This document shows, in pieces, positions 24,301 through 36,586 of a DNA stretch of 64,000 bases; within the stretch, counting starts at the first letter, position 1; the number at the start of each line of letters is the position of its first letter. Source of the DNA: Eleginops maclovinus (lineage: Eukaryota; Chordata; Actinopteri; Perciformes; Eleginopidae); assembly GCF_036324505.1 (NCBI RefSeq), contig NC_086352.1, positions 7,912,001-7,976,000 of the forward strand. The letters run 5' to 3'. The position numbers were made by a program, and so were the translations under genes. Under the pieces are notes generated by a model. That model was given only the letters and a program-made list of their open reading frames with translations. It was not told the DNA's origin and did not search any database.

Positions 24301-27300
24301 TCACTTTTACAAAGTAAGAGGCTTGTTGTAGATGCAGAGCGATGAGTGAAGCCGGCCCCCGCTGTTTGTTCATCCACGCTCCCTCTGCGGCTCCCGTCCG
24401 CCGCCTCCTAATAGAGTTTGACAACGCCAGTGCTCAGGCAGCGCTGGGTTTGTTGGCCCGGCGCGTTATTGCACATTTTTACAATTTTCTTTGTCGTACA
24501 ACTTTGTCAGCCGACGTAGAAGCTGTTACCGTGATTAAGGAGCCGATTACATGAAAGTGATGATAATGACAGCAACGCAGCGCCCTGCCAAGAGCTGTTT
24601 CTCAGCCAGACGTGCAGGGAAACCGTTAAAGAGGTTAGGTGCAACAGATTTCTTGTGTAAGTCAGTATTATTTACACAGCAAAGGCATCACTGGTGAGGG
24701 AAACCGCAGTTTAGTTACCAAAAAAGCCCATTTTTTAACACTCATTTTGACAAAACACTCTACTCTATATATCACAGATGTTAAAACACTGCTTTTAACT
24801 ATTGAAAAGGTGTACTTAGCATATGTAAATGTAGAACTAGATAGAGTAGATCTGCCCCGATGACCTGCAGGTAGGCTGCAAAAAAAAAGCTCACAAAGAC
24901 AAGTGGAAATGAATATCTGTCCAAAGGTATCTGGAGGCACGGAGCCAACACGGTGTGATGAAAGTTTAAAGATAACAGCTATTTCTTTCTCTCTTCGCCT
25001 TGATGAGCCCCTGTAGCAAACCTTAACCAACCCCTTAATCTTAAGAGGAGAAGGGGTTATTTGAGGGACACTGGGCAGCAACAAGTGTCTTATCACACCA
25101 AAATCCTGATATGTGGAAAATGCAGGAAAATAATGAGTGTTTAAGTCATTATTAGGTTTCTTAATTGGAAAACCATCTTGATGTGATTCCATCTTTTATA
25201 GTTTGTTTATTCAGATGTTTTCTTGCTTATTTGTGTTTAAGTGGAACAAATAATTACCCTTAATCAGCCTGACTTTTAATATAATATATAATAACAGAAC
25301 ATAATAGTGAAAAATGGAAAGACATTTTCTGTGATGGCATTTTATGTAAAGATCTTTGACAACAAATGCATATTTTTACAGACCAATCCACGTCCAATTT
25401 CTCCCACAATATGCATCAGAGTTCATAATTTAGATGACATTACATAGGAGCTTAAATAAAGGGCAGTGCATTAATAACTTATCCTGAAATAGTCATGTAT
25501 ATGCGCAGAATTACAAATCAGAATTGTGTTTTATATAAAGAAAACGCAGCCTGTGATACCATAACTCTGCAAGTACAGTCAGACTGACTCACAGTGGAGG
25601 TGCAGCTGTTTGAATCCCTCTTAAACTCACAACAGAGTCAGGAAATGTCTCCCCTTACATTAGTATGTGGACCTCCACCATTTCTTTCCTCCGTTTCATT
25701 CCCAGCCCTCTGACAGATGGAATAATAGAGCTGTAATGCTACATTCATGCTATTAATTTCTGTAAGTACAAGCAGCAAGCGTGTGTGTTGTTGTAATCTC
25801 TCCGCAGAAGGGACACTTCAAACAAGTCTGGAATGGAGGAACTGTGCCTTAAGCCCCTTGTTTCAACCTGGGATGCTAATGCATTTCAAGCTTAGTGCTA
25901 ATAAAATTGAAAAATAAATGGAGGGTAATTGTTTCATGCATTTGAAGGGAGCTGGCTGACTCCATTATGTGTGTGTTTGTGTGTGCGGCTGCTGTGTGTG
26001 TGTGTGTGTGTGTGTTTTTGTGTGTGCATTTTCAATTTTCAGAATCAGTCGCCTGTTCAATGGCACGGAGCCCATCGTGTTGGACAGCTTGAAGCAGCAC
26101 TACTTCATAGATCGGGACGGAGAGATATTCCGCTACATCCTCAGTTTCCTCAGGACCAGCAAACTGCTCCTTCCAGATGACTTCAAGGTAAATACCCGCG
26201 CCACAACACCCTCGATTGTTTGTCTGCACCATCGGTTTAAACAACAGGGGAACATCACAACAGTATGTAAAGCCATCTGCCCAGACGTGCAGTTACGTGA
26301 AGTAAAAACACAAGATCTTCCACGAGATGAAACACTCAAGTGTGATTTTTATTAATGTTTACCGTGCGCTCGTGGGTTCATGTTTTCACAATAGCTCTGA
26401 TGTCACAACAGAGATGTGTTTTTACTATCAACTTCCTCCCACACTAATTACCTGTGAGCATAAGCAGTCATTAGGAAACTGATTTAGGATCACTGCTGGA
26501 AGAAGAATCAGATCCTTACCAAGTAATACATACGTTTTAAAATACTCCATTACAAGTGAAAGTAGGAACAAAGTGATTAATTCTGCAAAAGAATAGCCTC
26601 CAGATGTGACTTGTTGTTATAAATGACATTATCAGAATGCTAATGGTGTTGCTTCAAGTAGCATTTTAGTTTTTCTGTCAAATTATTGATATTTCTGGCT
26701 TTCTTTAGTATATTTTTGAAATATATTCGATGAATACAACCTTACGTCACTGTCTTTAGTCTTTAAAGATGCATTATTGTAGATTACCACAATTATGAAT
26801 GCAAATCGTCATTTATAAGTAACTAAAGCTGTAAAATATGATTAAAAATACATAACTTTCCTTTAAAAAGTAGTGGAAATGCACTTAGTTCCTCCTGGAA
26901 CAGACACAGAGGTGTAAAATGCTAACTGGCTAACTGGCTAACCGGATCACGGCCCGGTGAAGTGTGTGTCGGAGCCCTGAGCTGTTGTTTTATACTCAGA
27001 GTGGTTTTCTATAGAGGTGAGCCCAGGTGAAACTGCCCCCCCTCCCCCAATCCCTCCCCGCTGCCCCCCCACCACTCTGATCGCTGCTCCCTCTCAGACA
27101 GGACGTCTCGCTGTGAGTGGAGGAGGAAAAAGTGTGTGTGAGTTGCTGCTAAAGTTTAATACCTAATACACTCTGAGCCCGTGAACACACACTCTAATCT
27201 CAGTGGGAATCTGCTTCAGCATGGGATAGACGGATGCACACACTCTGTTTGAGCTTCTTTATGATAAAACTGTATTGCCTATACAATATATTATATATTT

Positions 27301-30300
27301 TAAAGAACCCAGGGCTCATGGCAACAAACCAAATGCTTCCATGCTTTATAGACTTCATAGTGTACATGATGTAGATGTAGATTTCCCACGGATACACTAG
27401 AGTTTAAGGTAATTGGTGTGTAAAATGTGTACGTTTTGATTTTGCGGTATGATCTTTGCATGTTAATGGCAGTATTTGAGTTATTATGGAGAGCATGTTG
27501 CTTATTTATTAGTCAAAGATCAGCATTAGTATTGGTTTGAAGTTCAACAGATGTACGTTCAATATTTGTTCTCCTTCTAGCTGTGGTTTGGTCTCCAACG
27601 CTTCATGAGAAATACCTGAAGTCGTTAGCGTTAGGTCTGCTGTTTCTTCAGATTAGTGTCTTCTCAAAATATGGTTGTTGAGAGCTGAGAGATTTAACTA
27701 GAACAGTCAAATACAGTCCTGATCAAATGGAAAATGCAGGCAAATAAAGACTGTTTTTAATTCCTTATTAGGTTTCTTAATCTTGATGTTATTCCAGCGG
27801 TTATAGTTTATTTTTCAGATGTTTTTCACACTTATTTTGTCTTTAAATGGGACAAAGAACTACCCTTAATCAGCCTGATAACTTATAATATAATATCAGA
27901 ACATGATATAAAAAAATGGAAGATATTATCTGTGATATAGGTCTAAAGATCCACGTCCAATTTCCCCAAAATAAGCATCTGATTTCATCATTTATATTGG
28001 ATTACAAAGGAACTTAAATAAAGGCCAGTGCAAGAATAAGTTACCCTCTTCAAACAAAGAGTGCAATTAGTTATCAAAACTAATCCATTTGTCCAACTTT
28101 GTTTTCGTGACGTCAATAAACGCTAACTGTTACGCTATCATGCAGTGATGCTGATGCAAGAAGGCAAGACCAGGTAGTTTGTACATGCTTAACATGTAGT
28201 TTAAAAGATGAAAATGTGAACCACAATATCTTTATGTCTGCTGTTTGTTCAGGTTAGTGTCTTCTCAAAATACGGACGTTGAGATTCTGAGGGATTTGAC
28301 AAAAACTGTCAAATTTGTGAACAAAACTAGGAGTAAATACGTTTGATTTGACCCTTTTTCACGTCTGGAAACAACACAAGAGTATACAACAACTTAACTG
28401 TGACAATATCATGCCGTGATGTTGATGCAAGACAAGGTACATGTTTAAACAAACCTGTATTTTCACTTAAGATAATATCGTATAGATTGATTTAATTTTC
28501 AGTATGCATCACTTCCTTTTCCTGTGCTCGGCACGACGTATCAGGAGCACAGTGAGCACAGTCAGTATGAATTGGAGTTCCCCAAGTTAAAGGTAACCAT
28601 GACACCAACAGAGCTCAGGAGAAAGAAACAAGGAGATATTTTGGCTGGACCACACTGACTAAATTGCTCAATCTGATGACTCAAACTATTTATAAAAAGG
28701 GATTGGTTTCCTTCAACTACTACAACTGGATTAGACTGAATATGGCAACAAAAAAAATCCAAGGACATTTGAAACACGGCTCAGACTCAATAAAACGGAA
28801 AGCTGACAAATATAACTCTTGAGTATTAAACTAGTTTACATTACAGTCAATATATTTAAATATGTATCAGTGCAGCCTTTAAACAAACCTGGTTACTAGA
28901 GAGTTAGTCTCACCCCTCAACTATCCACACGACCACACGTGGCTTTGTGAGAATTACTATACGTTCTGCCTACAGCTCTTGAAGGTTTTTATTCAGTGAT
29001 ACTGTTTCCCAGGTGCTTTTTTTCCTCCTCTTCTACTCCACCTTAACTCGCGTGACCTTTCCACCAGGCTGGCGCTTGTTCCTCTTTCTCTACGAAAGGG
29101 AACAAGGCGAGGCCTCTCAGAGCCCGAGGCAAACTCTCCAGGCCTCACGGAGAGTCTGAACCAGAGCCAAACCTCAGACAACACAATACGATATGAAAGC
29201 CCCGCATATTTTTCAGCAAATGATGGCCTGACTCGGTACCGATTAGTTTTCCCCTTCTTATTCATGCTTCTCCTCTCCCTCGCTGTGAAGTCTTGACAGT
29301 CCAATCAGGCACGGCGGTTTGGAGAGAAAGCATCGGACCTCATTGTTTCAACTCATTATGATCCCCTCGCATAAACCAGTGTTGATCTGCATACCTTTCA
29401 ATTTGCGTGATGCCGGGAGAGGAGGAGGAGGAGGAAAGAAAAAATGCAAATAGTGCGAGGCGGAATTGAGCATGTCCTTATCTGAACACAATCAGGCTTG
29501 CCGTCGCCCGAGGGCTCGGTCTGTTCTGCTGCTGGCAGCCATGGCGCTGTGTGCTTTGCTAAATCAATGTGAAAGTCTGAGCAGAAAAGGCAAATATATT
29601 TCGCAGCCTACATCAGTGGAACAAAAATATTCACCATTAATTTCCCCCCTCATCTCATTATTCAAACTACAATTAATCACGAGAGTGTAAGCAATGCTCC
29701 GTCACACCGAGGGCATTAAGCGCTTGAGTTTGCATTGGTTTACTGTTTTGTATCGCGCTTTAAATCAATAAAGCTTTGTTTCATTGGCTACTGAATGCTA
29801 ACAAATAATAGGAAACCGCTCATGTTTGTAGTTGTTTTCAGTGGCTGTTTATTGGATAAGAATGTAATAGATTTGGTAGCTTTTCTGGCATTTAGATATT
29901 CCTAACTGCATAAATTCACTATCAATTTCTCCTCTTCTTCTCTTTATTCAAACTATAATTAATTGCAGGCATGTATGCACTTCTCAGACACATTGAAGGC
30001 ATGGTTATAAACCATTTGCTGCATAGATATTTAAATCAATAATGCTTTGTTTCGTTAGCTACTGAATGCTATCAAACAATAGGAGGTTTCACTACTAATT
30101 TGTTCTCCTCATTTCATTATTTTACCAAGGAGGAATAAATGTCACACATTAAAGACATGGCTATAAACTGTTAGAGGTTTTAGCGTCGCTTTACTCTTGT
30201 GTTGCGTTTTAAAATCAGTAATGCTTTGTTTCATTGGCTACTGAATGCTAACGAATAATAGGAAGTAGCTATTGTTTTTTTCTGTGGCTGTTATTTATGG

Positions 30301-33300
30301 GTTGAGAATTGTACACTTAAGGAGGAACAAAAGCTCAGTCACATTAAAGACATTATTATAAACAGCTTAACATCAATAATGCTTTGTTTCTATGGCTATT
30401 GAATGCTAAATAAATGACAGGAATCAGCTAATGCTAGCAGCTAACGGATAGATTTGGTGGCCTTTCTGGCATTTAGATATTCTTACCTTCACAAAATTCA
30501 CCGTTAATTTCTTATCTTCATTTCATGGCTGTGAACTATTGGTGGTTTTTGCATTGGTTTACAGTTGAGCATCTCACTTTAAATGAATAATGCTTTTTTT
30601 TATTTGGCTATCGAATGCTAACAAACGATAGGAAACGGCTAATGTTTTCAGTGCCTGTTGTTTGTTAGATTAGAACTGGATGCATTTTTCTTGGTGGCCT
30701 TTCTGGCAATTTGATATAGATATCACAAGGATGAACAGAAGTGGTTTAGAAAATTAAATTGTGGGTTTATTTGCTTTCAATTTCCTTATTCAAACCACAT
30801 TAACCATAAGAGTCTAAGCAGCACTCGGTCCCATTGAAGCCATGGCTATAGTTTTTTTAGGGTTACCCTTTTATATCGCACTTTAAATCAGTGAGTTGTG
30901 ACTTTGGCTTTTGAATGCTAAAAAATATGATTATTATTTGTAGTTTTTTTGAGAATGAGAGAAACTTCTCATTGGGGGTTTGTTTGAGCAACAACCAAAC
31001 TACTTGTGTGGCTCTAGTCCTCCTTTCGCCAAAACGTATATCTTTATCAGCCCTCTTCCTCCCTCATAGTGACACTTTCCATCATTTTCTCCCTTTACTT
31101 CTCCTTCTTCCGTCTCTCCATCCCTCTGTCGTTCCCCGAGATGTTGCCTTGCCGGTGGGCGATCAGGTCCGATCATTATTTTGAAGCTCAAACGGGCTGT
31201 CTGGACACGGGATTGGGGGATGAATTGTCACGTACGGCTGGCAGCGTTTGCAGCAGCCGGGACGGAGCTGTTGTCTCCCTCTCATCCTCACCTCGGCGCT
31301 TAGGATTACTCTGTTGTTTTCCACGCTGCTCAGGATGACTAAAGTGCCTCGCAGACAGACCCCTGTTAAAAACATATCCATCCATGGCTTCAGACCTGTG
31401 AAGGATGAGGAGCTACACTTTGATACAGAGAGCCGCCTGAAGGGGGGCGTCTCTGTATGAGTTTTGTCAGCTGCAGCGAGAAGGCCAGGAGAGGAAAAGA
31501 CAGGGAGAAAAGGATGAGGGAGGAAAAGGACCCCCGTACTCTCCTTCTCTCTCGCATTCTGAAATCTTAAATATTACACCGCCAGCTTAAGATGTGTTGC
31601 GTCAACGCTCGTCCAGATGTGTGTGTGTGTGTGTGTGTGTCGCTCACATAACTCAGATGAAGGCGCTGGGGTGAACCTGCGAGGGAGAGTGTTCAAGGCT
31701 AAAGAGTGTGACAGAAGCAGCGGGGTTAATGAATACGCTGTTTGGCGCCATGCTCTGTTTCTTTACCCAGGAGAGACGAGGGCATCCAAAACCCACAAAC
31801 ACCACTGAAGCAGACATTGGAACATGTGTTGTTCCTGCAGTGAACTCTCAAACTCTCCCTTTTGAAGGACGTTGCAACATGAGCAACCTCTTATCTGTAT
31901 TAATTATGTAACCAACAATCATTATCTGGCTGTGGTGCATGCTCTAAAACAAACCAGGAGCAAAGGAAATATCACATTCAAACACTTTGAATGTCAGGGA
32001 TGGAAGTTGAATTAACCTGTCATTTTGGTCCCTGTGAAACACTAATCAGAACACACATTTATTAATTGTTTAGCAAAAAAAAAGATTTGCAGCATTTAGG
32101 TGTAACCTAATTAAATCTTGTTCTAATAGGAGCTTAACACTGGGCCACGAGCCTCATTAACATAAAACTCCCTCAAAGTGAGGAATACATTAAAGTCAGT
32201 GTCCTCATGTTCACTTTCTACATATCTTCCCCTCACCTCCCGTCTGCCTCCAACGCAAACCTCCTCCTCCGTGTATTTTCTATGGTAGCAGTGAATGATA
32301 GTGCCATCTGGTCTTATGGGAAATTAGAGGCAGGAGCAAGGGGGCAAATGGCCCCCAGCAAGCCCTGCCCAGGAGGGAGAGGCAGGCAATCTGCTGCAGA
32401 CTGTCTGCACACAGGAATGCACCATCCCACTTCACTGGAGCCCCACTGACGGCCTTTCTGGAGCCGGCGCGCTAAAACATGCTAAAGGCTAGCTGGGCTC
32501 TGCCAAGAGCTGCAGCACGGCTACGCTTTGTTTATTTAGCGCTGAGCTGCTGGTCGGAGGTCATCCTGGAGCTGGGTTTATTCCGGTTCTCTCCAGAAGA
32601 TGTACTACATGATCAAATGAGACTTCCCACTGTTATTTTTTCACATCTCTGGTGATTAGACAAACTTAACTTCAGAAGGACACACAAGTTGTATTTTGAT
32701 ATTTGGGTATTTGTCTGATTTGTATCCAGATCATCTTACAATGTGTGCAAGAGTAATTTTATACACTGCTGACAAACGAGAACCCTCAGTTTAACGAGTT
32801 CATAGGTTGAAAACATGGTGCATTCCTCAGTAATGGTGCCTTATTTCACAATTATAGCAGAAATGCAGCATAAAGAGCTTCACAATGAGGGATAAAATAC
32901 ATGAACTGAACACAGACCGTAAGGACAAAGGACACTGCTGATGTGACTCACTCGTATATACATGTTTTCTAAATATATTCAGAAGTAATAAAGGACATTT
33001 TGAGCAAATGTGCACTATTGTGTTCACTATGTGGAGGGGTCAAAGTGCAGATGCAGCCTGAGCAACACTCCTGCAGTAATTAGTGGTTAAGTGTCTTGCT
33101 CAAGGACACTTTGTCATTAGTTGCTGTGGGGAAGCATCAGGATGCCCTGTAAATACACGTTCCTCTGTCATCTTAATGCTGCGCCATGTGTGTCGGGTTT
33201 CGTCCGGATGACCTTGGAGCTGAACTGTAATGCAGTGAACCTCGCAGTGTGTTAGTCACTCGTATAGCCCGGAGGCTGCATGTGAACTCACTGCACTCCT

Positions 33301-34452
33301 CCTCCTCCTCCTCCTCCTCCTCTGTACAGGACTTCCACCTGCTTTACGAGGAGGCGCGCTACTACCAGCTGACGCCCATGATCAAGGAGCTGGAGCGCTG
33401 GAAGCAGGAGCGCGAGCAGCGGCGGATGGCCCAGCCCTGCGACTGCCTGGTGGTGCGCGTCACCCCCGACCTGGGCGAGAGGATCGCCCTGAGCGGGGAG
33501 AAGGTCCTCATCGAGGAGATCTTCCCCGAGACCGGAGACGTCATGTGTAACTCGGTCAACGCCGGCTGGAACCAGGACCCCACACATGTCATCCGCTTCC
33601 CCCTCAACGGATACTGCAGGCTCAACTCCGTGCAGGTAACACACACACGCACACACACACCCTCTCACCCTCTATCTTGTAGTGTTCTCTACTTTTATGG
33701 ATGTGCTATAACACATACTGTAATGGCAAAATGAAAAACAAATGAAACTAAAAGGTAACTCAAAATTGAACTGCTGCTGATCTCACATAGGGAAATGATC
33801 CAATGTCCAGGCAAGAAAATCCTATGTGTAAATCCTTTTTTATTATATTGAAGCAACACAAATAAAGGAGTGTTTTACAGGAGATACAGTATATGGTAAT
33901 GTCCTACAGAATAATCATATAGGGCCTTCTGTTTGGGGGCTGCTGTAGTGTTCCTAATGTATGGATTCAAATGTTGAATGATAGTCACTTTAAAAAATCC
34001 TCTGGTTCGTCACTTTTCAAAAACTATCAGACACTTAGTTCCTTTGTTGAGTCAAGGACTATTAATTCTGCCAGTAAAATTGCTAAACTCTGACATACTG
34101 TACATGTTATTCAAAACATTATGACCACCAAAGCCACGGAGAGCAATCTATTACATCTTAAAGCAGTCTTGTGACATTCAATTCAGTTTTGTTGAAGCAT
34201 CATGGTGTCAGGTTAAAACTTTACCAACAAATTAAGCGTGTTAATCTGTAAAAAGCCAAACAGACCACACCATTGATGCTTCTTTTTAGTTTGTGCATTG
34301 GTACTTGTATTTAGAAGATAGCTAAAATACACTTGCACAAAGTTCACACAGCTGTCCCGAGTTTTGAGATGAATAAAATAAAATTAGCAGTGTTAGACGG
34401 ATACCTGGTTAAAGTAGAGACCATTTAAATCCAAGTAAAGTATCTAAGTGCT

Positions 34453-34500
<48 letters not shown>

Positions 34501-36551
34501 GTAATTCCTGGGGCAATTATACAGTAACACATTCCCCACACACTCATAAGGTGTTGGAATAAGATGTCAAAACTCATCATGTAATGCATGCATTTGTGTC
34601 CATGATACAATAGTGCTGAAAAACGTAACGGTGTGTGTGTGTGTAAGACTTCAAGTAAAGTGTGTCACAGTATTAACTCTACTTCTACCCTGAGGTGCTA
34701 ACTGTAGCTAGCCGTTATTTTTCTAAGGAATACGTCTCTCCTGCATAAGGAAGTGAAGCTAATGATTTTAAGTGTGTGTGTGTGTGTGTGTGTGTGTCGT
34801 CTCCGAGGTTAGCCGTAGGAACGAGAAACCGTTCCACGAGTCAGTCAACATCAGTGTTTTCGACACTCTCTACGCCTGTTGCCAAAGTAGAAGATATTTT
34901 AGGTTTACTTTTTATTTATCCAGCGTGGGATTTTTGCTGAGCAGGCACACCATCTCTCACCACCACACTTCAACACTTTCATGCACACTTAGACACCTGG
35001 ATGGCATTTGTACTGCACAACCAGAGCCTTGATACACAGCTCCTCTCAACTTTAGCTACCTAGCATAGCATTAGCTGAGGGAGAGGAGACTGTCACGCTA
35101 TCAGTGGAATTGCTCCTAAAAACGTTGCATGATTTAAAGCATTTGTGCATGATTCTTTTCCCTTTGTTGTAAAGCATATTGGCACAGCAGAGATAACAGC
35201 TTGTTGCCACTCTGATGGTGCTACTGTCAGAGGTGAAGTAAGGTGTGTGTGTGTGTGTGTGTGTAGTTTTAATTTATTCTAAAGATGGGCTAGGGAAGCA
35301 GCTTCCAAGTGTGGCTTTGGCACGGTGTGAAATCTTAGCTTTTCCTTAGTTTAAGGTTTGTGATACTCATTTTAAACACACAGGAGTCAACATTTCTTAC
35401 TTTAAATGTTTTGTTTTAAACATGATTATTATATTTTGTTATGGGAAGTCTATATGGAGCCTTACGCAGGGCTACAACCCCTTCTTTCCCCCTTTACCTG
35501 AGGCTCTATACGCGGTTTTCATTGCGCTTTTTGTCAGTAAATAAGCCGCCTTTATTGAACGTCATTGATTTTTTTGTTTGGTATTTATAGCCAGTCATGG
35601 GGCGGTTGTACACAAAATACTTTGCTTTAAAATTAAACATTTATTCTTTAAAAAACGTCTTTTGTTTGGCAATCAAAGGTGCGTCTCACTGCATGCCTCA
35701 TACCTGGAGACTGAAGGCAGGTTTGGCATTTGGATTCGCCTCCACTCACTCTGACTGAGATCTCATTTAAAAACTAAGTTGAGTAAAGCAGTAAGACATA
35801 AAAAATACTGCGTTACCCCGAGAGGTCTGTGAGAGTGAGAGCGAAGGGAGAGGGGGGGACATAACAGCCTCACAACACACACACACACACACACACACAC
35901 ACCATATAACACACTCCGGTGCCCAAAGCCATGAACAGGCCAACACATACAGGAGCCTACCCACCCCCCCCCCCCCCACCCCACCTCCAGCAGCTTCTCC
36001 AAGGCAGGCTACTGCGCCCTGACACCTCCACCTCCCCCTGCCAAAGTGAGAGACCTCCTCCGGGGGGGGGGAGAGATTCGAGCGAGCGGGACAAAGCTCG
36101 CGTGGACTGCGGCCATGTTTTTGCTGCGAATAAATGAAGAAGAGGAATGGGAAAGGGGGGGGAAATGATATGCATAATTTACGCTTTACTCCTTTTTAAG
36201 ACACAGCTCCTTTTTTTATAAAAAGACTCCAATATAACACCGCTCAGGGCGATTGAAATACACGTATTGCATTTTTTAATACCATACTTACAATTTCTCA
36301 AACAGCCTAAACCGGTTTATACTTCTTTTATAGATTTTTAAATGACTTGCAATATAATTAATTGGCCGCATCAACTAACACAACATTTTCCCACTCTGTT
36401 TACCAGTGAGGCTGGTTATGGGATGTGTCTGACTAACATGGTCTGAAATTTAGTTTTTGTTTTGTTTAGATTGTAGTCTGCAAATCCTGCGAACAGACAG
36501 AGGATCTGCAAGGTTTCCTGTAGTCTCCGTCTCTAGCCGGCCCCTTTAAGA

Positions 36552-36586
<35 letters not shown>

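Larger units (their letters stand above)
18797..26042 (+). other. kctd15 intron between coding exons 1 and 2
   Basis: It holds a diverged tandem array (18845-19870), several simple repeats, a CCAAT-type repeat copy (22094-22295), a pyrimidine-rich block followed by purine-rich blocks (23540-24192), a complex stretch at 24340-24600 and the first copy of a long direct repeat (25104-25486). Confidence 0.8.
26188..33329 (+). other. kctd15 intron between coding exons 2 and 3
   Basis: It holds the second copy of the long direct repeat (27717-28046), further local duplications up to 28450, a complex stretch at 28990-29560 and a diverged tandem array at about 29560-30930. The last 35 bases are a (TCC)n tract joined to the acceptor. 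Confidence 0.8.

Noticed and set aside
24668..25192. - strand frame of 174 codons in a kctd15 intron
   Set aside because: No recognisable domain; it overlaps an AT-rich intron and the start of the long direct repeat. Chance length in 64 kb.
33288..33668. - strand frame of 126 codons over kctd15 exon 3
   Set aside because: Shadow of the GC-rich exon on the opposite strand; the + strand reading is the conserved protein.
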